Assembly: GCA_947372405.1 (NCBI GenBank)
Contig: CANBTO010000361.1
Location: forward strand, 1-5,698
Source of the DNA: Verrucomicrobiaceae bacterium
GTDB lineage: Bacteria > Verrucomicrobiota > Verrucomicrobiae > Verrucomicrobiales > Akkermansiaceae
Length of the DNA stretch: 5,698 nucleotides
Direction of reading: 5' to 3'
Part shown: positions 1-5,079 of the stretch, one piece after another
Layout: each line of letters begins with the position of its first letter
How positions within the stretch are numbered: position 1 is the stretch's first letter
Position numbers and translations under genes: made by a program
Notes under the pieces: model-generated
Seen by the model: the letters and a program-made list of their open reading frames with translations, nothing else
What the model was told of the DNA's origin: nothing
The model's database searches: none

Positions 1-849
1 CTCATCTCCGGCCCGTCTAACAGCCCCGAGCAGGGCGGCCTTGTGATGGGCCCCTCGATGGACCACGAGATCATCCGCGATCTCTTCAAGTCATGCAGCC
101 AGGCCGCGCGCATCCTCGGCACCGATCAGGAACTCGCAGCGAAACTCGACGCCATGCGCCCGCGCATCGCCCCCAGCAAGATCGGCAAACACAGCCAGCT
201 CCAGGAATGGATGCAGGACAAGGACGATCCGAAAAGCGACCACCGCCACGTCTCCCATCTGTGGGCCGTGTTCCCCGGCACTGACATCACCTGGCGCCAG
301 CCGGATCTTTACAAGGCCGCACGGCAGTCGCTCATCTACCGGGGCGACGCCGCCACCGGCTGGTCGATGGGTTGGAAGACCAACCTCTGGGCGCGTTTCC
401 TCGATGGCGACCACGCCTTCCTCATCCTCGGCAACCTGCTGCGGCCGCTCGTTAACAAAGGCCACATGGGCGGCGGAGGTCTCTATCCAAACATGTTCGA
501 CGCCCATCCGCCGTTCCAGATCGACGGCAACTTCGGCGTCTGCTCTGGCATCGCGGAAATGCTGTTGCAATCGCACATCCCGGTGAAGGAATCCGATGTT
601 GCCGGACCTTTCCTCATCCATCTGCTGCCGGCGCTTCCGTCCGCTTGGCAAACCGGCACCGTCAAGGGCCTGAAAGCCCGTGGTGGACTCAACGTCGATC
701 TCGCATGGAAGAACGGCAAACTCGCCGCCGCCAGCCTCACGCCGTCTCACGATGGTCCCGTGAATGTCCGGTTGGGCGACAAGACCATCGTGTTCCAAGG
801 CACGGCCGGCAAGGCGATCGCCATCAACGGCGAGCTTCAAGCCCGCTGA
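1..849 (+). CDS. GH95-family alpha-L-fucosidase-like glycoside hydrolase, C-terminal part (5' truncated by window edge)
   Basis: The frame is open from the first base and ends at TGA 847-849, giving 282 visible residues. Matches to GH95 from memory: SNSPEQGG at residues 6-13, followed by [21 protein letters not shown] near 66; [13 protein letters not shown] at 81-93; [14 protein letters not shown] from 120; [16 protein letters not shown] ending near 179; and LLPALPSAW near 208. In the family (Bifidobacterium AfcA) a Glu acts as general acid and an Asp, helped by two Asn, activates water. Glu10 of the SPEQ motif and Asp175 of the QIDGNFG motif are the likely counterparts, while the Asn pair would lie upstream of the window. 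The last ~70 residues (GLKARGG onward) fit the C-terminal beta domain. The enzyme would release fucose, or possibly L-galactose, from plant, algal or host glycans, probably outside the cytoplasm, but the signal peptide region is not visible. polA starts 55 bp downstream on the same strand; no functional link is expected. Confidence 0.9.
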   Translation, partial: LISGPSNSPEQGGLVMGPSMDHEIIRDLFKSCSQAARILGTDQELAAKLDAMRPRIAPSKIGKHSQLQEWMQDKDDPKSDHRHVSHLWAVFPGTDITWRQPDLYKAARQSLIYRGDAATGWSMGWKTNLWARFLDGDHAFLILGNLLRPLVNKGHMGGGGLYPNMFDAHPPFQIDGNFGVCSGIAEMLLQSHIPVKESDVAGPFLIHLLPALPSAWQTGTVKGLKARGGLNVDLAWKNGKLAAASLTPSHDGPVNVRLGDKTIVFQGTAGKAIAINGELQAR

Positions 850-904
850 TTTGCGCACCAGACATTCTCTGGACTCACGCCGTCACCGCGCCCAAGCTCG
901 CGGC

Positions 905-3736
905 ATGAAACGCCTTTTCCTGCTCGACGGCATGGCCTTGGTTTACCGGGCCCATTTCGCGCTGATCCAAACGCCGATCCGCAATTCAAAGGGTGTGAAC
1001 ACCTCAGCGCTCTACGGTTTCATCAACACGCTGCTCGCCATCCTCGAAAAGGAAAACCCGACGCACATCGGCGTGGCGTTCGACACCTCCGCCCCCACGC
1101 CGCGCCATATCAAATATCCGGCCTACAAGGCGCAGCGCGACGAAATGCCGGAGGAACTCCGCGACGCCATCCCGCACGTGAAAGCGCTCTGCCGCGCCTT
1201 CCACATCCCGGTGCTGGAAATCGACGGCTTCGAGGCGGACGACATCATTGGCACACTCGTCAAACGCGCCGAACCCGAAGGCTTCGAGTCCTACATGGTC
1301 ACTCCGGACAAGGACTTCGCCCAGCTCCTATCGAAACAAACCTTCATGTGGAAACCCGGCCGCAAGGGCAACGAACATGACGTTGTCTCGCTGGATCGAC
1401 TCCCGGAAATCTGGGGCGTCGCCGAACCCCACCAGATCATCGACCTGTTAGGCCTGATGGGCGACGCCTCCGACAACATCCCCGGCATCCCCGGCATCGG
1501 TCCGAAGACCGCGCAGAAACTCATCGAGGAGTTCGACTCCATCGAAAACCTCATCGCCAACAGCGCGAAACTCAAAGGCAAACAAAAGGAACTCGTCGAA
1601 ACCCACTCGGACCAGGCGCTGCTTTCCAAGGACCTCGCCACCATCATCATCGACGTGCCCGTTTCCGTGACATGGGAGGACCTTGTTCTCTCGCCACGCG
1701 ACGACGAAGCCATCAAGACGCTCTTCAACGAGTTCGAATTCCGTTCACTCACCAAGCGCCTCTTCGGTGACGGGAGCGCGGGCGTCCCGCCCGCTTCTTC
1801 AACATCAGACAAGCCGGAATCCGAAACCCCCACGCTCTTCGAAACCTTCCTCACTATCCGCGACGTCGATCACACCTATCACCTCGCCAACACTCCGGAA
1901 CTCCAACAACAGCTCTTCGCCGCTCTCGCCAAACAGAAGTCCTTCTGCTTCGACATCGAGACCACCTCCCTCGACCGCTTCGAGGCGAAGTTGTTAGGCA
2001 TCGCCTTCTCCTGGAAAACCCGTGAGGGCTGGTATCTCCCGTATTCCGAATCCCTACTCCCAAAGCTCCAATCCCTCTTCTCCTCCCCCGCGGAAAAGAT
2101 CGGCCACAATCTCAAGTTCGATCTCTCCATCCTGCTCCACCACGGCATCGAAGTGAGCGGACCGTTTTTCGACACCATGCTCGCGGACACGCTCGTCACG
2201 CCCGAGCGCCGGCATTCGATGGATTACCTCTCGGAAATCCTGCTCAACTATACGCCCGTCAAGCTCACCGAGATCGCCAACCCGCAAGCCACGGCCGCGC
2301 CAGCATCCGACGACCTGTTTGATTTCGCCGAGAAAACCAAGGTCTCCAAGGACCTCGACATCGCCGCCATCCCCTTGGAAAAACTCGCCGAATACGCCGC
2401 CGAGGATGCCGACGTCACCTGGCAGCTCGCCGGCAAGATCAACCCGCTGTTAGAGGAAGCCGGGCAGGAAAAAATCCTCCATGAAATCGAAGGCCCGCTG
2501 CTGCCCGTACTCGTCCGCATGGAGATGGAAGGCATCTCCGTCGATCCACAGGCGCTCGGCACCATCGGCGTGGAGCTCCAGCAACAAATCGACGAACTGG
2601 TGAAATCCATCCACCGCCACGCCGACCGCTCGTTCAACATCGCCTCGCCCAAACAACTCGGCGAGATCCTCTTCGACCACCTCGGCCTGATGGACAAGGC
2701 CAAGAAAACCAAAACCGGCCAATACAAGACCGACGAACAGACACTCGCCACGCTCGAAGGCAAACATCCGATCATCAGCGACATCCTCGCCTGGCGCGAG
2801 GCCACGAAACTCAAGTCCACCTATCTCGACGCGCTGCCAAACCACATCGTGAAGGAAACCGGCCGCATCCACACCCATTTCCACCAACTCGTCGCCGCCA
2901 CCGGCCGCCTCGCCTCGTCCGATCCCAACCTCCAGAACATTCCCGTTAGATCCGAAGCCGGCCGCAAGATCCGCAAGGCCTTCGTCCCCCGTTCTTCCTC
3001 TTCCCTATCAACCATCAACTCTCAACCATCAACCCTCTACACGCTTCTCTCCTGCGACTACTCGCAGATCGAACTCCGAGTCATGGCCGCGCTCGCCAAC
3101 GACGCCACCATGATCGAGGCCTTCCGCAACGGCACCGACATCCACACCATCACCGCGTCCAAGGTCTTTGTCGTCGAGCCTGAAAACGTCACATCGGACA
3201 TGCGCCGCACCGCGAAGATGGTGAACTTCGGCATCATCTACGGCATCTCCGCCTTCGGCCTCAGCCAACGCCTCGCCATCCCGCGCGCCGAGGCCTCCGC
3301 CATCATCGAGGCCTATTTCCGCGAGTATCCCGCCATCAAGGACTTCATGGAACTCACCGTCGCCGAGGCACGCGAGGCCGGCTATGTGGAAACCCTGTCA
3401 GGCCGCCGCCGCTATTTCCCCGACCTCAACTCCGGCAACCAGAACATCCGCGGCAATGCCGAGCGTGCCGCCATCAACACCCCCATCCAGGGCACCGCCG
3501 CGGACATGATCAAACTCGCCATGATCCGCATCGACGCGCTGCTGCGGGGAAAACCGTATCAAACGAAGATGCTTCTCCAAGTTCACGACGAACTCGTCTT
3601 CGACCTCGCGCGCGAAGAACAGGAAGAGCTCGTTCCCAAGATCCTCGACATCATGAAAACCGCCCTACCCCTGCCGCACGGCGTGCCCGTCGAAGTCGAA
3701 CACGGCACCGGCCCGAACTGGCTCGCGGCACATTGA
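905..3736 (+). CDS. polA: DNA polymerase I with 5' nuclease, 3'-5' exonuclease and polymerase domains
   Basis: The protein has 943 residues, near the usual length (E. coli 928). The ATG at 905 is chosen because MKRLFLLDGMALVYRA matches the family N-terminus; the frame is open back to 764 but that part is unlike PolA. No clear ribosome binding site is seen. The 5' nuclease domain (1-~285) keeps its metal ligands: D8, D60, E110, D112, D113, D135, D137, D187 and D190, with a helix-hairpin-helix GIPGIGPKTA near 194. The 3'-5' exonuclease (~315-520) keeps D350, E352, D406, Y497 and D501, so proofreading is probably active. The polymerase has motif A (D718, E723), motif B (R767, K771, F775, Y779) and motif C (H894, D895, E896). 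Phe at 775 predicts discrimination against dideoxynucleotides, as in E. coli. It would act in Okazaki fragment maturation and repair. Two oddities are seen: repeat-derived peptides near residues 290-298 and 696-713. Numbering runs 13 ahead of E. coli after the second. The C-terminus, NWLAAH, is the expected ending. Confidence 0.98.
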   Translation: MKRLFLLDGMALVYRAHFALIQTPIRNSKGVNTSALYGFINTLLAILEKENPTHIGVAFDTSAPTPRHIKYPAYKAQRDEMPEELRDAIPHVKALCRAFHIPVLEIDGFEADDIIGTLVKRAEPEGFESYMVTPDKDFAQLLSKQTFMWKPGRKGNEHDVVSLDRLPEIWGVAEPHQIIDLLGLMGDASDNIPGIPGIGPKTAQKLIEEFDSIENLIANSAKLKGKQKELVETHSDQALLSKDLATIIIDVPVSVTWEDLVLSPRDDEAIKTLFNEFEFRSLTKRLFGDGSAGVPPASSTSDKPESETPTLFETFLTIRDVDHTYHLANTPELQQQLFAALAKQKSFCFDIETTSLDRFEAKLLGIAFSWKTREGWYLPYSESLLPKLQSLFSSPAEKIGHNLKFDLSILLHHGIEVSGPFFDTMLADTLVTPERRHSMDYLSEILLNYTPVKLTEIANPQATAAPASDDLFDFAEKTKVSKDLDIAAIPLEKLAEYAAEDADVTWQLAGKINPLLEEAGQEKILHEIEGPLLPVLVRMEMEGISVDPQALGTIGVELQQQIDELVKSIHRHADRSFNIASPKQLGEILFDHLGLMDKAKKTKTGQYKTDEQTLATLEGKHPIISDILAWREATKLKSTYLDALPNHIVKETGRIHTHFHQLVAATGRLASSDPNLQNIPVRSEAGRKIRKAFVPRSSSSLSTINSQPSTLYTLLSCDYSQIELRVMAALANDATMIEAFRNGTDIHTITASKVFVVEPENVTSDMRRTAKMVNFGIIYGISAFGLSQRLAIPRAEASAIIEAYFREYPAIKDFMELTVAEAREAGYVETLSGRRRYFPDLNSGNQNIRGNAERAAINTPIQGTAADMIKLAMIRIDALLRGKPYQTKMLLQVHDELVFDLAREEQEELVPKILDIMKTALPLPHGVPVEVEHGTGPNWLAAH
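1773..1794 (+). repeat. REP-like GC-rich inverted repeat inside polA
   Basis: The perfect arms GCGGGCG (1778-1784) and CGCCCGC (1788-1794) flank a TCC loop, preceded by GGAGC. In the polA frame it encodes SAGVPPA (residues 291-297), and the opposite strand reads AGGTPALP. I recognise these peptides from memory as translated dispersed repeats of Verrucomicrobiota, but I cannot search for it. It sits in the linker between the 5' nuclease and the exonuclease domain, a place where extra residues should be tolerated. A similar sequence lies at 5084-5105. Confidence 0.65.
3008..3035 (+). repeat. Four TCAAC-type heptads inside polA
   Basis: Four 7-bp units run in tandem: TCAACCA, TCAACTC, TCAACCA and TCAACCC. 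Seen as 14-mers (3009-3022 and 3023-3036) they differ at one base. Seven is not a multiple of three, so the heptads are read in shifting phase, giving a Ser/Thr/Asn-rich stretch within polA residues 696-713. It resembles the heptad simple repeats found between genes in some bacteria; that this form is typical of Verrucomicrobiota is from memory. Compared with E. coli, it accounts for a 13-residue lengthening of the turn before motif A. Confidence 0.8.
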
Positions 3737-3737
3737 G
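3668..3737 (+). repeat. Left copy of the polA 3'-end direct repeat
   Basis: The last 22 codons of polA, its stop and one further base match 4637-4706 at 66 of 70 positions, an offset of 969. The core 3674-3723 is identical over 50 bases. The differences lie at 3673, 3724, 3730 and 3732. Similarity stops sharply on both sides. This copy is the functional end of polA and keeps the usual terminal His. Confidence 0.97.
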
Positions 3738-3762
3738 GGGATGGGAGTCTCCTCCCATCTTC
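3737..3762 (+). terminator. Hairpin immediately after polA, probable terminator
   Basis: GATGGGAG (3740-3747) and CTCCCATC (3752-3759) form a perfect 8-bp stem with the loop TCTC. Two G-U pairs and one G-C pair (3737-3739 with 3760-3762) can lengthen it. It begins at the base after the polA stop. The run of T that an intrinsic terminator should have is lacking (TTCAACGATTT follows), so termination may be weak, or the hairpin may only protect the mRNA end. It would partly insulate the downstream operon from polA transcription. Confidence 0.5.
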
Positions 3763-3859
3763 AACGATTTACGAACGCGCGCCGAACTTCCATTTCCTGC
3801 GTCATTTGGGTAACGTGGATTCAAGAGCCACGCGAGAAAAGCGCGGACGAATCAGGAAT

Positions 3860-3888
3860 TTGACAACGGTGGGATTTCCCACCATGAT
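3860..3888 (+). promoter_or_regulatory. Sigma70-type promoter of the two-gene operon
   Basis: A consensus -35 box TTGACA (3860-3865) is followed by a 17-bp spacer and the -10-like hexamer CATGAT (3883-3888), which matches TATAAT at 4 of 6 positions. Transcription would begin near 3895, at or next to the ATG at 3896, so the first gene could be translated from a leaderless mRNA. The ATG at 3884 lies inside the -10 box and could not then be the start. Confidence 0.6.
3868..3883 (+). promoter_or_regulatory. Palindromic candidate operator in the promoter spacer
   Basis: GGTGGGATTTCCCACC has perfect 7-bp arms around a central TT. It fills the spacer between the -35 and -10 boxes and touches the -10 box. 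A bound repressor would block RNA polymerase. Antitoxins, alone or with the toxin, commonly repress their own operon this way, so the gene just downstream is the natural candidate. The half-site core TCCCAC recurs at 3890-3895, 13 bp further on. Confidence 0.55.
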
Positions 3889-3895
3889 CTCCCAC

Positions 3896-4186
3896 ATGAA
3901 GACAGCGATCCGCAAGACATCTGAAATCACGAAGAATGTCACCGTCCTCCATGACTATGATGTTGCGGCGGACGCGAAAAACCGCATCAGCCTGCGTGGA
4001 GCGAAAGCAAAATACTTTCATGTCAAAGCGCTTTCCAACGGCACCTACATGCTGGAACCGCGGGTTTTGGTTCCGCCCGATGCGATTCCCGCCAAGACTC
4101 TGAAAACGCTCAATCGCTCCGTCACCAACCTTAAAAAGGGCAAAGTTTCGGCCCCCATTGACTTGTCACTCCATCAGAAAGGCTGA
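3896..4186 (+). CDS. Small AbrB-like protein, candidate antitoxin and autorepressor
   Basis: The protein has 96 residues from the ATG at 3896. An in-frame ATG at 3884 would add four residues but overlaps the -10 box, and neither ATG has a visible ribosome binding site. Residues ~20-57 (YDVAADAKNRISLRGAKAKYF and on to LEPR) have the pattern of an AbrB/MazE-type beta-hairpin: an Asp-Ala-Lys-x-Arg-Ile turn followed by strands and a Gly turn ending in LEPR. Residues 58-96 (TLKTLNRSVTNLKKGK and a Pro-Ile-Asp-Leu tail) are basic, probably partly helical, and could bind the partner toxin. The order antitoxin then toxin, 8 bp apart, and the palindrome in the promoter support a type II toxin-antitoxin operon. 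I recall similar unnamed proteins beside RelE-like toxins, but the family assignment rests on pattern only. It could also be a plain transcription regulator. Confidence 0.65.
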   Translation: MKTAIRKTSEITKNVTVLHDYDVAADAKNRISLRGAKAKYFHVKALSNGTYMLEPRVLVPPDAIPAKTLKTLNRSVTNLKKGKVSAPIDLSLHQKG

Positions 4187-4194
4187 AGCGCTTC

Positions 4195-4569
4195 ATGCCA
4201 TTTCAAATCCGCATGGGAGTCCCGGAGATGGAACAGCTTTGGCTGGACCTCTCGACCCGAAGTCTCCAGGGCGGGCTGAACAAGGAGGAACAAAAGTTCT
4301 TCAAGAAACTCGTGAAAACGCTCGGCCACCTGGCTTCCGACCCGAGGCACAACAGCCTCGCTTCACATGAAATCCAGGATCTGAGCCGGAAACACGGCAT
4401 GAAGATCTTCCAGTCCTATCTCGAAAACAACACTCCAGGTGCCGGCCGCTTGTTCTGGACTTATGGGCCTGACAAGGCCGACATCACGGTCCTCGCCATC
4501 GAACCCCACCCCGAGGACAACAAACGCGGGGCCTACGAGCGAATCAAATTGTCCAAGCTTAGCCAGTAA
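4195..4569 (+). CDS. RelE/ParE-like protein, candidate toxin
   Basis: The protein has 124 residues and starts 8 bp after the upstream stop. GAAAGG at about 4177-4182 is a weak ribosome binding site. The N-terminal strand MPFQIRMGVP is followed by helices (EMEQLWLDL, then KEEQKFFKKLVKTLGHLASDPRH) and a C-terminal strand region: MKIFQSYLEN near 69-78, GAGRLFWTYG near 82-91 and DITVLAIEPHPED near 96-108. This helix-then-sheet order, the PRH-N-SL segment and the Arg of GAGRLFW fit the RelE/ParE fold, whose members cut mRNA on the ribosome or poison gyrase. Which of these applies cannot be told. It is slightly longer than a typical RelE (about 95 residues). Its small AbrB-like neighbour would neutralise it. 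The assignment is by motif recognition only and catalytic residues are not established. Confidence 0.65.
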   Translation: MPFQIRMGVPEMEQLWLDLSTRSLQGGLNKEEQKFFKKLVKTLGHLASDPRHNSLASHEIQDLSRKHGMKIFQSYLENNTPGAGRLFWTYGPDKADITVLAIEPHPEDNKRGAYERIKLSKLSQ

Positions 4570-4636
4570 ATGTTAGGACATGCTGGGCGGGATCAAATCC
4601 AAGAGGTAATGAGCCTGAGTCGAATATCCCGAAGAG

Positions 4637-4705
4637 CCCCTCCCGCACGGCGTGCCCGTCGAAGTCGAACACGGCACCGGCCCGAACTGGCTGGCGGCGC
4701 GTTGA
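4637..4705 (+). pseudogene. Displaced polA 3'-end fragment (right copy of the direct repeat)
   Basis: The fragment encodes the last 22 residues of PolA plus TGA (4703-4705). Identity to the left copy ends at 4706. Upstream the same frame meets a TGA at 4616-4618 and there is no start codon, so it cannot be expressed as a protein. Three of its four differences from polA are silent third-position changes (Leu, Leu, Ala), and the fourth changes the terminal His to Arg. His is the usual last residue (E. coli ends NWDQAH). Positions 4570-4636 and 4706-4751, on either side, hold no feature I can support. Confidence 0.93.
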
Positions 4706-4751
4706 GCCTTCAGCTCCACCATCCATGAACGCCGGACGGCGCAAAGGATAG

Positions 4752-5072
4752 TCAAAGCTTTCCCGCCAATCCATCCTGAAACGCTTCCGCGATGCCTTCG
4801 ACCCACAGGCGGTTGCGTTTACTCTCGTCCTCTTTCAACCATCTCATAAAAGACGCCTGTAGCCAGACCAGTAGGCTCTTCGAAACATAGGACAGCGGGA
4901 ACACCCAGCCGTCGATTTCGATGAAGTCCCGCGTCACCGCCACATGCTTCGGGATCGTCAGTTCCGGCAATTCTTTCGAAGATACGACCCAATGACCATC
5001 AGGGCCCCAACCGAACGGCGCGGCGGTCGTAATGTCGGGAATTTGGCGGTCAAATGGTGGTTCAAATTTCAT
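4752..5072 (-). CDS. Hypothetical protein, 106 residues
   Basis: I do not recognise this protein. The ATG at 5072 (MKFEPPFDRQIPD) is preferred. An ATG at 5111 would add 13 residues (MNVAETPTLLENH), but those codons come from the repeat at 5084-5105 and overlap the upstream gene. Upstream of 5072 only a weak GAGA is seen. The sequence has a Pro-rich start, a GWGPDGHW segment near 20, several short beta-like stretches, then a moderately hydrophobic segment VFPLSYVSKSLLVWLQASFMRW near 55-75 and a charged C-terminal helix. No signal peptide is evident and it is probably soluble or peripheral. It starts 7 bp after the upstream gene on the same strand, so the two are probably co-transcribed. It converges with the toxin operon. 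The amino acid make-up looks like a real protein, not a shadow. Confidence 0.7.
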   Translation of the reverse strand: MKFEPPFDRQIPDITTAAPFGWGPDGHWVVSSKELPELTIPKHVAVTRDFIEIDGWVFPLSYVSKSLLVWLQASFMRWLKEDESKRNRLWVEGIAEAFQDGLAGKL

Positions 5073-5079
5073 GTGATTC

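Larger units (their letters stand above)
3738..4636 (+). other. Candidate inserted cassette between two polA 3' ends
   Basis: This 899-bp segment lies exactly between the two 70-bp copies of the polA end. It contains a hairpin, a promoter with a palindrome, and two small genes that look like an antitoxin and a toxin. It has no integrase, transposase or terminal inverted repeat. Its left ~120 bases (3738-3859) hold only the hairpin and nothing else I can support. The layout resembles islands that enter the 3' end of a gene and carry a replacement end. Homologous single crossover or duplication with loss would give the same picture. Confidence 0.55.

Noticed and set aside
91..858. Long open frame of 255 codons on the minus strand
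   Set aside because: It lies opposite the GH95 gene, whose family motifs are clear. GC-rich coding sequence often leaves the opposite strand open.
764..904. Upstream extension of the polA frame
   Set aside because: These 47 residues overlap the end of the GH95 gene and are unlike any PolA N-terminus.
1291..2820. Minus-strand open frames of 187 and 190 codons (1291-1854 and 2248-2820)
   Set aside because: Both are opposite polA and have biased, low-complexity translations. The AGGTPALP peptide within the first is only the repeat read backwards.
3814..3832. Stem CGTGG/CCACG with a 9-base loop
   Set aside because: It is short, has a large loop and has no context that gives it a role; chance is likely.
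3806..3895. Upstream extension of the first small gene from TTG 3806
   Set aside because: It would read through the -35 box, the palindrome and the -10 box, and its residues do not resemble the rest of the protein.
4158..4370. Plus-strand open frame of 70 codons spanning the two small genes
   Set aside because: It is a shadow frame of the toxin-like gene, whose own frame has a far better protein pattern.
4730..4741. Small hairpin CGCC-GGAC-GGCG between the convergent genes
   Set aside because: The stem is only four bases with no T run. It is too weak to call a terminator.
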